50,104 nt of DNA from Bradyrhizobium campsiandrae (GTDB lineage: Bacteria; Pseudomonadota; Alphaproteobacteria; Rhizobiales; Xanthobacteraceae): NCBI RefSeq assembly GCF_014529705.1, contig NZ_JAANIH010000064.1, positions 1 through 50,104 of the forward strand, read 5' to 3'. The notes beneath the pieces were generated by a model, which was given only the letters and a program-made list of their open reading frames with translations, was not told where the DNA came from and did no database searches. Shown one piece after another: positions 8,091 through 16,073 of the stretch. The translations under genes and the position numbers were made by a program. The stretch's first letter is position 1. Each line of letters opens with the position of its first letter.

Positions 8091-8879
8091 TTGACGACTT
8101 TCGACAAAGCCAAGGTCGAAGTCGGGGTCCAAATCGTCGGGCGATGGATTCTGGCGCGTCTGCGCAACCGCCGCTTCTTCTCGCTCGCCGCCCTCAACGA
8201 GGCAATTTACGCGCTCCTTGTCGAGCTGAACGATCGACCTCTCCGGAGTTGGGGGCGAAGTCGGCACGAACTGTTTCAGGAGCTCGATCATCCGGCGCTC
8301 ACCCCCTTGCCGGATGAACCGTACGAGTATGCCGAGTGGAAGCGCTGCCGGGTCAACCTCGATTATCACGTCGAGATCGCCAAGCATTACTACAGCGTCC
8401 CTCACAACCTCGTGCATCAGGAGGTCGAGGCGCGGATTACCCAAAAGACCGTCGAGATATTCCTCCGCGGCAAGCGGGTGGCGTCGCATCTGCGCAGCAC
8501 CCTGCCGCATCGCCCGACGACGATTCCCGAGCATATGCCGAGTTCACATCGCCGCTATCGCGACTGGACCCATGAGCGCATCCGTTCCGAAGCGGCCAAG
8601 GTCGGCCCCGATGCCGAGACGCTGATCGACGTCATCCTGCGGTCGCGGCCGCATCCGGAACAGGGCTTCCGCTCGGCCATCGGCATTCTCGGGCTGGTCA
8701 AGCGCTATGGCCAGGAACGCGTCGACGCCGCTTGCGCGCGGGCCCTCCTGCTCAACGCCCGTTCGTACAAATCGGTCGCCGCGATCCTCAAGAACGGCAC
8801 TGACAGAACTGCTCCTCATGCCGAGGAGGCGCCCATCCTCTTCCACACCAACATCCGTGGCCGCAGCTATTACAATTGA
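8091..8879 (+). pseudogene. istA: istA, C-terminal half of IS21-R transposase
   Basis: Coding homology begins at DKAKVEVGVQIVGRWILARL (about 8100), which contains the catalytic Glu of the DDE triad; the HTH and both Asp residues are missing. The remainder (YAEWKRCRVNLDYHVEIAKH, YYSVPHNLVHQEVE, GFRSAIGILGLVKRYG) is a typical IstA beta-barrel and C-terminal region. The first codons in the frame come from the neighbouring module. About 40 codons of the family would be missing even if this were joined to the IstA fragment at 684. The stop at 8877-8879 is 15 bases before istB. Confidence 0.82.
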
Positions 8880-8894
8880 TCAGGAGAGATTAGC

Positions 8895-9779
8895 ATGCTC
8901 TTTCACCCCACCGTCGATCGCTTGCGCGCACTCGGCCTCGCCGCCATGGCCGATACCTTCGTCGAACTGCAGAACAATCCCGAGGCGGCCGGGATGCCGC
9001 ACGCCGATTGGCTCGGCCTCCTCGTCGATCGCGAGGTCACTGCCCGCGACAACCGCCGCCTCACGCGCCGCTTGACCAGTGCCAAGCTCCGTCAAGCCGC
9101 CACCATCGAGAACGTCGACTATCGCACCGCCCGTGGTCTCGATCGTTCGCTCTTCCAGAACCTCGTCACCTGTCAATGGATCCGTGACAGCAACCACCTG
9201 GTCATTGTCGGCCCAACCGGCACCGGCAAGTCCTGGCTTGCCTGCGCGCTCGGCAACAAGGCCTGCCGCGACGGCTTCTCCGTCCTCTACAAGCGAACAT
9301 CCCGCCTGTTCGCCGATCTCGCCCAGGCGCGCGGAGAAGGCCGTCTGGCGCGCCTGATCGCCGCGCTCGAGCGCGTCAATCTCCTCATCCTCGACGACTG
9401 GGGACCCGAACCGCTCACCGCCGACCAGCGCCGTGATCTGCTTGAGATCGTCGACGATCGTTACGACAAGGGATCCTTGTTGATCACAAGTCAGGTCCCC
9501 GTGTCGCAATGGCATGACGTCATTGCCGATCCCACCCTCGGCGATGCGATATTGGACCGCATCATTCACAATGCCCACCGCATCGAGCTCAAAGGCGACA
9601 GCCTGCGGCGTCAGGCTGGCGAAAAGAAAAACCGTGAGCACCTCGCGCCCGATCGCCCCGCCGGCCCACAGGCCCCTCCCGCGCGCGTCGCTACGTCGCT
9701 CGTGGGGGCACTCCGCGCCGCGCACGGGGCCCTCCCATGGACCGCCGAGACGATCTTCGAACCAACCCGCCAACCTTGA
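8895..9779 (+). CDS. istB: IstB, IS21 AAA+ helper ATPase
   Basis: IstB assembles on target DNA and activates IstA. A DnaC/IstB-type N-terminal helical domain (MLFHPTVDRLRALGLAAMAD) precedes Walker A GPTGTGKSWLACAL (residues about 110-123) and Walker B NLLILDDWGPEPL. The arginine and sensor region reads GSLLITSQVPVSQWHDVI and DAILDRIIHNAHRIELKGDS. The ATG at 8895 has AGGAGA eight bases upstream and follows istA. The C terminus extends about 45 residues beyond the usual ...SLRR-end, with a Pro/Ala-rich tail, which may reflect a lost stop codon. The gene looks intact but lacks a functional partner here. Confidence 0.92.
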   Translation: MLFHPTVDRLRALGLAAMADTFVELQNNPEAAGMPHADWLGLLVDREVTARDNRRLTRRLTSAKLRQAATIENVDYRTARGLDRSLFQNLVTCQWIRDSNHLVIVGPTGTGKSWLACALGNKACRDGFSVLYKRTSRLFADLAQARGEGRLARLIAALERVNLLILDDWGPEPLTADQRRDLLEIVDDRYDKGSLLITSQVPVSQWHDVIADPTLGDAILDRIIHNAHRIELKGDSLRRQAGEKKNREHLAPDRPAGPQAPPARVATSLVGALRAAHGALPWTAETIFEPTRQP

Positions 9780-9834
9780 CGAGGAGGCCATTTCCAGCAC
9801 ACTTAACCCCGTCAGCCGTGTTCGCCTCCGCACC

Positions 9835-9903
9835 TGATCACGATCACTGGAATCCGTGATCACCATCGCCTGGAACACCTGATCACCATCCCTGGAATGC
9901 GCA
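9835..9903 (+). repeat. IS21-R right-end direct repeats
   Basis: TGATCAC begins at 9835, 9857 and 9880, each followed by a TGGAA block, giving 22-23 bp periodicity up to the terminal TGCGCA. These are the expected IS21 transposase sites. The flanking base at 9904 starts IS66 tnpC sequence. Confidence 0.75.
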
Positions 9904-10235
9904 CAGCAGGTTGCAGCGGGCATCAGGGTCTCGATGATGCGCGGCAAATGCTCCGGCAGCTTGCCACGATTGGCCCTGCGCTCGGCAGCTCTCTTCTCGC
10001 GTGTCTTGGGATTGGCGCGGTCCTCGGCTGCCTCGAGAGCCGCGACAGCCTGATCGATATCCTCCAGAACAAGCTGGAGCTGATCAGCGTCAAGCTTTTC
10101 CGAGGACCGACCGAACTGCGCGTCCTTTGCAAGCTTGAGCAACCGCTCGAGCCTGGCGCAGCGATCCAGCAGAGCCGCGGCAAAGGCACGCAACTCAGCT
10201 GGATCGCTCGGCAGCTCATCAGGCAAATCACTCAT
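9904..10235 (-). pseudogene. tnpC: tnpC of IS66-1, N-terminal 110 residues
   Basis: The ATG at 10235 starts MSDLPDELPSDPAEL, followed by the leucine-rich coiled-coil head of IS66 TnpC (LLDRCARLERLLKLAKDAQ), FGRSSEKLD and EDIDQAVAALEAAED. The RANRGKLPEHLPRI and PAATCC segment leads into the zinc-binding site. Sequence is replaced by the IS21-R end after CC. The DDE catalytic domain is therefore missing. It follows tnpB by 51 bases. Confidence 0.85.
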
Positions 10236-10286
10236 TGGCCCGAGTCTGCCACGCTTCGCGCCCCGATGCAGCGAAGAATTTATGTC

Positions 10287-10640
10287 CTACGCAAGCGCTT
10301 TCGGCTGCGGGATTCGAGGCGCATGCATGCGTGTCCAATCCATGCCGGCCAGAAGCGCGGACAACTGCGCGGCGTTCATCCGCATCACGCCGGCCACGAT
10401 GGGAGGCCATTTGAAGCCGTTGCTATCGAGCCGCTTCCAATACAGCACGAGGCCACTACCATCCCAGACAACGATCTTCACCCGATCGGCGCGCTTCGCA
10501 CGGAACACCACCGCCACGCCCTTCATCGGATCGTGGCCCAGCGTCTCCTTCGCCAACAGCGCCAGGCCATCCGCGCCCTTCCTGAAGTCTACAGGTCGGG
10601 TCGCAACGTAAATCATGAGGCCAGCGGGAGCCGTCAGCAT
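10287..10640 (-). CDS. tnpB: TnpB of IS66-1
   Basis: IS66 Orf2 accessory protein (117 residues), required for IS66 transposition by an unknown mechanism. Family signatures: IYVATRPVDFRKGADGLALL, FRAKRADRVKIVVWDGSGL, LYWKRLDSNGFKWP. The ATG at 10640 overlaps the end of tnpA by seven bases. The gene appears intact although its partners are broken. Confidence 0.88.
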   Translation of the reverse strand: MLTAPAGLMIYVATRPVDFRKGADGLALLAKETLGHDPMKGVAVVFRAKRADRVKIVVWDGSGLVLYWKRLDSNGFKWPPIVAGVMRMNAAQLSALLAGMDWTRMHAPRIPQPKALA

Positions 10641-10795
10641 GAACGTGTCCGGCGCAACGCAACAAACACATCACTCAACACGGCAAGGCCAGGCGTCCCT
10701 CGCACCTCAACTCGTGCCCTATGGAGCTCAACCGTCACAACGGCTGCTTCCGGCGACCCGGAGGGAGCTGCAGCCGCCGATGGCGACGATTCCGA
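10634..10795 (-). pseudogene. tnpA: tnpA of IS66-1, C-terminal part
   Basis: Reads SPSAAAAPSGSPEAAVVTVE and VEVRGTPGLAVLSDVFVALR, ending in a stop overlapping tnpB. It is the distal part of the gene whose N terminus lies at 13304-13572. Removing IS66-2 and one 8-bp duplication rejoins PLVSES to SPSAAAA in frame, so the insertion itself caused no other loss. Confidence 0.85.
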
Positions 10796-10850
10796 GTACG
10801 CATCCGGCGAAGGCCCCCGGCTAGGCCACTTTCGGGAAGGCTGAACGCGC

Positions 10851-12422
10851 TCAAGCTGCGTGAGCGACGCTTTGGGGCTGCCAATTCCAAGGCAGCAGTT
10901 CGTCAATGCGCTTGGCAGAGTGATCAGGTAGGCGCGCCAGCACGTCGGCAAGCCAAGCCTGCGGGTCGACGTCGTTGAGCTTTGCGGTGGCGATAAGGCT
11001 GTAGATGGCAGCAGCACGCCGGCCGCCGTCATCGGAGCCGGCGAAGGTCCAATTTTTTCGCCCGATGGCGACCGCCCGTAGCTCACGTTCAGCAGCATTG
11101 TTCGACATGCAAAGCCGCCCGTCATCAAGGAAGCGGCTAAATGCGTCCCAGCGGCTGAGGCAGTAATTGATCGCCTTGGTCGTGTCGTTGTTCCTGGAGA
11201 GCTTGGCGCGCTGCTCGCGCAACCACACCTCCAGCTCGATCATCAAAGGGCGGCTACGTTCCTGGCGCACACGCAAACGCTCCTGCGCAGGAAGTCTGTT
11301 GATCTCGCGCTCGATGGCGAACAGGACATCGATGCGCTTGACCGCCTCGGCCGCGATCGGCGCCTTGCTCAGCCGTGCGAGATCGAAGAACTTGCGCCTG
11401 CCGTGAGCCCAGCATGCGGCCTCGATGATCGGGCCGCCCTTGCGATTGGCCTCGTAGAGCCTGCCAAAGCCGGCGTAGGCGTCAGCCTGCATCAGTCCGG
11501 CGTAGCCTGCCAGATGCTGCTCCGGATGCGCACCGCCACGATCGGGCGAGTAGAAGAACACGGCCGCCGGCGGATCTGGGCCGGCAAACGAACGGTCGTC
11601 TCGCACGTAGGTCCAGAGCCGTCCGGTCCGGGTCTTGCCCTTGGCCAGGACTGGCACCGTGGTGTCATCGGCGTGGATGCGCTCGGCTGCGAAGACGTGG
11701 CTCCGGATCGCATCGACCAAAGGCATCAGGCTTGCGGCGGAGGCACCTACCCAGTCCGCGAGCGTCGAGACGTCGAGGTCGATGCCCTCACGCTGGTAGA
11801 CGTCGCTCTGACGATGAAGCGGCAGGTGCAGGCCGTACTTGCCGAACAGGACATGGGCCAGCAGTTTGGGCCCTGCACGCCCGCGCGCAATCGGGTGCGA
11901 AGGAGCCGGCAGCTGGGTGATCGCTTCGCAGGCCCGGCAGACGAGCTTCTCGCGCACATGCTGGATCACCTTCCACTGGCGCGGAACGAGCTCCAGCGTC
12001 TCGGTCACGTCCTCGCCAATTTTGCGCAATCGGCTGTCGCCGCAGCATGGGCAAGTCGCAGGCACCGGATAGACAATGCGCTCCCGCTGCAAATGCTCCG
12101 GCAGCGGACGGCGGGCCGGCTTGCGGCGCTCGAACGATGGCACCGTAATCTTGTCGGCTGCCATCTGCGTCGCGGTCTCAGCTTGCGCCGCGTTCTCCTC
12201 CAGGTCGGCGAGTTGTAGCTCGAGCTGGTCCAGCAATGCGCCTCGCTCGGAGGACTGTCCGAACTGCTCATGCCGCAGCTTCTTGATCGTGAGTTTGAGC
12301 TTCTCGATCAGCAATGTCCCCGCCTGGGCCTCGGCTTCTGCGGCCAACCGGGCCGTTCGCTCGGCGCGCAGCATCGCCTTCAGCGTGGTCACATCGTCAG
12401 GGAAAGAATCATCGGCGCCCAT
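10851..12422 (-). CDS. tnpC: TnpC transposase of IS66-2
   Basis: DDE transposase of 523 residues, full length for the family. An N-terminal coiled coil with LTIKKLRHEQFGQSSERG (residues 45-62) is followed by the TnpC leader ATCPCCGDSRLRKIGEDV (zinc-binding, about 120-140). The catalytic domain shows RIHADDTTVPVLAKGKTR with the first Asp and LMQADAYAGFGRLY with the second. AACWAHGRRKFFD follows, and the Glu lies in CMSNNAAERELRAVAIGRKN. The C-terminal LLPWNWQPQ motif is typical. The ATG (MGADDSFPDD) lies 72 bases after tnpB. Confidence 0.95.
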   Translation of the reverse strand: MGADDSFPDDVTTLKAMLRAERTARLAAEAEAQAGTLLIEKLKLTIKKLRHEQFGQSSERGALLDQLELQLADLEENAAQAETATQMAADKITVPSFERRKPARRPLPEHLQRERIVYPVPATCPCCGDSRLRKIGEDVTETLELVPRQWKVIQHVREKLVCRACEAITQLPAPSHPIARGRAGPKLLAHVLFGKYGLHLPLHRQSDVYQREGIDLDVSTLADWVGASAASLMPLVDAIRSHVFAAERIHADDTTVPVLAKGKTRTGRLWTYVRDDRSFAGPDPPAAVFFYSPDRGGAHPEQHLAGYAGLMQADAYAGFGRLYEANRKGGPIIEAACWAHGRRKFFDLARLSKAPIAAEAVKRIDVLFAIEREINRLPAQERLRVRQERSRPLMIELEVWLREQRAKLSRNNDTTKAINYCLSRWDAFSRFLDDGRLCMSNNAAERELRAVAIGRKNWTFAGSDDGGRRAAAIYSLIATAKLNDVDPQAWLADVLARLPDHSAKRIDELLPWNWQPQSVAHAA

Positions 12423-12494
12423 GCCAACCAGAGAATCATAACTTGCCGTCGCTGTCCGAACCGCAGATCGTGGTATCGATTCAAATCCTGGCGA

Positions 12495-12854
12495 TCAGCC
12501 GGCGGCCTGCGGCCGCCACGTGTGTTGCGGCATCCGCCAGTCAATGCCCTCCAGCAAATAGCCCAGCTGGGCCGGGGTGATGGTCACCACGCCATCCGCC
12601 GGCGACGGCCAGAGGAAACGGCCGCGTTCTAGCCGCTTGGCGTAGAGCGACATGCCCAACCCATCGTGCCAGAGGATCTTGATCAGCTTGCCGCTTTTGC
12701 CACGGAATACATAGAGGTCGCCCCCGTGCGGGTCTCGCGTGAACGCTTCCTGCACCAGCAAGGCCAGCGAGTTCATGCCGCGACGCATGTCGGTGTGGCC
12801 GGTCGCAATCCACACCCGCACGCCCGACGCAATGGGATCACCGCAGGCTTCCAT
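12495..12854 (-). CDS. tnpB: TnpB of IS66-2
   Basis: IS66 Orf2 accessory protein, 119 residues: VRVWIATGHTDMRRGMNSLA, YVFRGKSGKLIKILWHDGLG and LYAKRLERGRFLWPS are diagnostic. The start overlaps the end of tnpA by 17 bases. Intact. Confidence 0.93.
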   Translation of the reverse strand: MEACGDPIASGVRVWIATGHTDMRRGMNSLALLVQEAFTRDPHGGDLYVFRGKSGKLIKILWHDGLGMSLYAKRLERGRFLWPSPADGVVTITPAQLGYLLEGIDWRMPQHTWRPQAAG

Positions 12855-13245
12855 CTGCCAGCGCCGCCACGGCGGCCTTCAGCGTCGCCGCGTCGACCGT
12901 CCCCGTGATCCGCATCCGAGCCCCGGCCGCAAACTCGATCTCGATCGACCCGCCGCTGCTTGTCGGCGCGACTGGGCAAGGCGTCAGACCTGATTCTGCG
13001 ATCACCATCGCCGGTACGAAGCCAGGTTGGGGAGCATCCCTCGGCTCAGGCCGAAACGACCGTCGCCATCGCAGCAGCAATGAGCGCGAAACGCCATACC
13101 GCCGCGCTGTTGCCGCGACCTGGCGCGGCGCCTGCAAGCTCTCCAGGACGATCTTGAGCTTCTCGTCCTCGGACCAGCGCCTCCGCCGACCCGTCTCCAC
13201 TACCTCAAGCCGCTCGACTTGGGCGCTGCGCCTATCACTGTCCAT
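12838..13245 (-). CDS. tnpA: TnpA of IS66-2
   Basis: IS66 Orf1, a 135-residue HTH protein from ATG 13245 (MDSDRRSAQVERLEV): RRRRWSEDEKLKIVLESLQA, then ARRYGVSRSLLLRWRRSF, and the C-terminal IEIEFAAGARMRITGTVDAA block typical of TnpA. The upstream TTG at 13266 would add seven residues and is less likely. First gene of the IS66-2 operon. Confidence 0.9.
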   Translation of the reverse strand: MDSDRRSAQVERLEVVETGRRRRWSEDEKLKIVLESLQAPRQVAATARRYGVSRSLLLRWRRSFRPEPRDAPQPGFVPAMVIAESGLTPCPVAPTSSGGSIEIEFAAGARMRITGTVDAATLKAAVAALADGSLR

Positions 13246-13303
13246 AAGGACAGTTCTCAACAACACGCCTCATTCGGCAAGGCGGTCTTCACCGGACGGA
13301 TAC

Positions 13304-13572
13304 GATTCCGACACCAACGGCACAAACGACAGTGCACCCGCCGCAGCTGGCAGCACCAGTTGACCTGAACGCGCCCGGCGCCGCCAGTCATGCACCTGCT
13401 GGGGCCGGCAGCCATGCCGGCATGCGATATCTGTTACAACCGCGCCCGGCTCAAGGCTTTCCGCGACAATCCGGGCCTTCAAATCATCCGGCCACTGCTT
13501 ACGGCCTGCGCCGGCGTACACTTCGATACGCTGTGTCAATGGTCGTCTTATGTCGTCCGAACGGTCGTCCAT
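13304..13572 (-). pseudogene. tnpA: tnpA of IS66-1, N-terminal part
   Basis: ATG 13572 starts MDDRSDDIRRPLTQRIEVYA; the HTH region is KARIVAESLEPGAVVTDIAC with GCRPQQVHDWRRRAR. The gene is cut after FVPLVSES by IS66-2 and resumes at 10795. The TSD copy GATTCCGA (13304-13311) lies at its 3' edge. Confidence 0.87.
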
Positions 13573-13658
13573 TGTGAGCACCCTTGCCGAAGATGACTCT
13601 TCTAGCGGCGCTCCCAAAATCGCGCACAGACAATCTAAAGGGCCGCGGCGCTACGCTT

Positions 13659-13904
13659 ACCTTCGATCTCGATGACGCCCGAGCCAAGATCGCCAATTGG
13701 GTCGCCGACTACAATCTCCAGCGCCCACACTCGTCGTTGAAATACCTGACACCCGCGGCCTACGCCGCCCACCTCACCGCAACGGACCATCGGCTGCGCA
13801 ACCCCGACCAGCTCCGCCGATCGTCCGTTGCTCCACCCGCGCCACTTGGCGTACAAAACCCCGAGACTCTAACTGCCGCTGGATGAAACTTCAGTGGCAG
13901 GTCA
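13659..13904 (+). pseudogene. IS3-family transposase OrfB tail and right IS end
   Basis: Starts FDLDDARAKIANWVADYN, then RPHSSLKYLTPAAYAAHLTA, ending in the stop at 13884-13886. The last bases GGATGAAACTTCAGTGGCAGGTCA (to 13904) match the end of the better-preserved IS3 copy at 33565-34622. The 5' part was removed or displaced by IS66-1 insertion at 13658/13659. The catalytic D, D and E are absent. Confidence 0.82.
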
Positions 13905-14116
13905 CCCTCGACATCAATGGGGCGGGCGCGACGTCGAATGCGGAAAAGGCTCACAGCCTCTACGTGGTGCGGATCTTCCCCAATGCCGAGAGCTGCCTGC
14001 GGCTTGTCCGGGCGCTCACCGTCGAACGCCACGAAGCCTGGCTCGAGGATCATCGCTATCTCAACATGGATCTGCTGAAGGAACACAAGAAGGAGACACT
14101 ACGCCAGGCAGCTTGA
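13905..14116 (+). pseudogene. IS256-family (Mutator-type) transposase C-terminal fragment
   Basis: Reads VVRIFPNAESCLRLVRALTV, HEAWLEDHRYLNMDLLKEHK and a final TLRQAA stop, the usual end of IS256-family transposases. It begins exactly where the IS3 end stops, so IS3 probably inserted into it. From 14117 to 14354 there is only the IS tail, ending in a GAACTTGACGTACAC motif near 14250-14265, and no gene. Confidence 0.75.
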
Positions 14117-14158
14117 GCGGATGCTCTGGCCCACCAAGGGGATGGGCCACCCCTCTCC

Positions 14159-14208
14159 GCCGCCGTCGCTCGCCACGCTGCACTGTTGGGCAAGCGAGCG
14201 ACGGCGGC
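14159..14208. terminator. Long GC-rich hairpin in the IS256 remnant tail
   Basis: GCCGCCGTCGCTCGC (14159-14173) pairs perfectly with 14194-14208 across a 20-nt loop; flanking CCACCCCTC and GAGGGGATGG extend it imperfectly. There is no U-tract, so an intrinsic terminator is only possible. It separates the IS zone from the convergent acyl-CoA operon. Confidence 0.45.
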
Positions 14209-14354
14209 TCCGAGGGGATGGCTCAGCCGGACCCCATGATCGAATTTGCTGAACTTGACGTACACAACTCGATCCGGCGACGGTTGCCTCCGACAGGCCA
14301 CTATGTCCGAGCTTGATGCTGTGGATTAAGATTCCACGATGATCATCCGCCGCG

Positions 14355-16007
14355 CTACGGCTGCTGAGGTCTGCTAGAGTTCTGTTTTTTGGGCAACTGA
14401 TAATCTCTAAATCTTTCGCGGAGTGAAGTCTTACGAATTTTCCCGGTCGCCGTCATCGGCATGTCGTCAACGAACACGACATCATCAGGCATCCACCAAC
14501 TCGCGATTCTCGGCCTTAGATAGTCGAGCAAGCCTTTCTTCGTCGGCGAAGTCCCTGGAACCGGAACAATGATCAGCAGTGGCCGCTCTTCCCATTTTGG
14601 ATGATGCACTCCGATGACAGCGGCTTGGCGGACTTCAGGGTGCCCACACACGATGTTCTCGATATCGATCGATGAGATCCACTCTCCTCCGGATTTTATG
14701 ACGTCTTTGGTTCGATCCAGAATCTGAAGGAAACCGTACTCGTCCAGCGCAGCCACGTCGCCCGTGGGAAACCAGCCATCCTTGTCCAGTATTGGCGGAT
14801 CTTCCTGCTTGAAATACGCCTTCGCCGTCCAAGGACCACGCACCCACAATGCACCCTTCCGGATTCGTTCTGGAGACGTGGCCATGCTTTCATCCCCCAC
14901 CAGCTTGACCTCCATTCCAAACAACACGCGTCCGGCCTTCAACATGATTTCTCTTCGCATCGCTTCCGGTAGGACCGACACAGCCGGCGTTTCCGTGCAG
15001 AGCGCTCCAACGGGGCTCGTCTCCGTCATTCCCCAAAGTTGCATGATTTTGCAGCCGTACTGGGTGCGCATGCGATCGATCATCGCCGCGGGTACGGAGG
15101 ACCCGCCAATCACAGCACGCTTCAGACTGTCAATGCGCTTGCCGCTGCGATCCAGATACTCCATCAGCATCGTGACCATTGTCGGTACGCCTGTGGTGAA
15201 ACTCACCCCTTCCGACTCAATAAGAGACTGCATGATCTCACCATCAATTTTTGGCCCGATGAGAACCAAAGCCGCACCGCAAAGCGGAGCAATATAGGGA
15301 AGGCCTCCGGCGTTGACGTGAAACATCGGCGTCAACGGCATCGCGACGTCATGAACGGAAATCCCATACGCGTTGGTGTGGGCGGCATTCATGGCGTGCA
15401 GCACGGTCGAACGATGGGAGTATAGAACGCCTTTCGGGTTTCCGGTCGTGCCGGACGTATAGCAAAGTGACGACGCGGTCCTCTCGTCGAAGCTTGGCCA
15501 GGCAATCGCTGCAGCATGCGGCTCAATAAAGTCGTCGTAGCTTTCCAGCTCCAAATTCTCGACAGCAGACCTGTCGACATCTCCCAGAACGAAGATTTGC
15601 TCCAGCCTCGGGAGTTGTTCTCTCAACCGAACCAAAATGGGAATCAATTCCGGATCCACGAAAAGCATCCGGTCTTCGGCGTGATTGATGATGTATATCA
15701 GCTGCTCATCATACAGGCGCGGATTGACGGTGTGCAAAATCGCGCCGATGCCCGATACTCCATAGTAGAGTTCAAGGTGGCGCGTGGAATTGGTGGCAAG
15801 CGTGGCGACGCGATCGCCAGTCTTGATTCCATAAGCTCGCAGCGCGTTGGCGAGCTTTTTTGCGCGCCCCGCGACCGTCGAATAGTTCGAATGGCAGATC
15901 GACCCCGATGCTGTTCGCCATATGACCTCCCGCAGCGGATGATAAGTCTCGGCATATGTGATGATATCGCTTATCAGAAGCGGTTTGTCTTGCATGAGAC
16001 CCAGCAT
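14355..16007 (-). CDS. Medium/long-chain acyl-CoA synthetase (AMP-binding)
   Basis: ATP-dependent acid:CoA ligase of the ANL superfamily, 550 residues. ATG 16007 (MLGLMQDKPL) has AAGGAG five bases upstream, which favours it over GTG 16013. P-loop SSLCYTSGTTGNPKGVLYSH lies near residues 180-200. The adenylate-binding MQLWGMTETSPVG is near 320, the hinge ILDRTKDVIKSGGEWIS near 430, and the catalytic Lys in MTATGKIRKTSLRERF near 520. It resembles the FadD/DmdB-like group. Last gene of the minus-strand operon, 66 bases after an SDR. Substrate probably a branched or terpenoid carboxylic acid by context, which is inference; the family is promiscuous. Confidence 0.92.
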   Translation of the reverse strand: MLGLMQDKPLLISDIITYAETYHPLREVIWRTASGSICHSNYSTVAGRAKKLANALRAYGIKTGDRVATLATNSTRHLELYYGVSGIGAILHTVNPRLYDEQLIYIINHAEDRMLFVDPELIPILVRLREQLPRLEQIFVLGDVDRSAVENLELESYDDFIEPHAAAIAWPSFDERTASSLCYTSGTTGNPKGVLYSHRSTVLHAMNAAHTNAYGISVHDVAMPLTPMFHVNAGGLPYIAPLCGAALVLIGPKIDGEIMQSLIESEGVSFTTGVPTMVTMLMEYLDRSGKRIDSLKRAVIGGSSVPAAMIDRMRTQYGCKIMQLWGMTETSPVGALCTETPAVSVLPEAMRREIMLKAGRVLFGMEVKLVGDESMATSPERIRKGALWVRGPWTAKAYFKQEDPPILDKDGWFPTGDVAALDEYGFLQILDRTKDVIKSGGEWISSIDIENIVCGHPEVRQAAVIGVHHPKWEERPLLIIVPVPGTSPTKKGLLDYLRPRIASWWMPDDVVFVDDMPMTATGKIRKTSLRERFRDYQLPKKQNSSRPQQP

Positions 16008-16073
16008 AGTCACTCCTTATGCAGGCATTCCCCCTTCAATGGTCACGTGCCGCGATGCCACCCTGTGGCATGG

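Larger units (their letters stand above)
8091..9903 (+). mobile_element. Right part of a second IS21-family element (IS21-R)
   Basis: It contains the C-terminal half of istA, a complete istB and a right end with spaced repeats finishing in TGGAATGCGCA at 9903. The right end is inserted in an IS66 tnpC gene. The left half is deleted at the DUF5372 junction. Its terminal repeats (TGATCAC, TGGAA) differ from those of IS21-L, so the two halves in this window are not one split copy. Confidence 0.75.
10796..13303 (-). mobile_element. Complete IS66-family element IS66-2 with 8-bp target duplication
   Basis: A 2508-bp element. The left terminus reads GTACGCATCCGGCGAAGGCC from 10796; the right terminus, read inward from 13303, is GTATCCGTCCGGTGAAGACC. 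The direct repeat GATTCCGA flanks it exactly at 10788-10795 and 13304-13311, matching the 8-bp duplication known for IS66. It carries complete tnpA, tnpB and tnpC and looks potentially active. Confidence 0.93.
9904..13658 (-). mobile_element. IS66-family element IS66-1, interrupted and truncated
   Basis: Minus-strand order tnpA, tnpB, tnpC. The right end reads GTAAGCGTAGCGCCGCGGCC from 13658 inward, the canonical IS66 GTAAGCG terminus. tnpA is split by IS66-2 (10796-13303), and tnpC is cut by IS21-R at 9903; the rest of tnpC and the left end are not in the window. It is itself inserted into an IS3 transposase gene whose tail continues at 13659. Confidence 0.85.

Noticed and set aside
14159..14208. 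Integron attC-like site
   Set aside because: No R'/R'' core sequences (GTTRRRY type) or integron integrase are associated; the hairpin is best seen as part of the IS256 tail.
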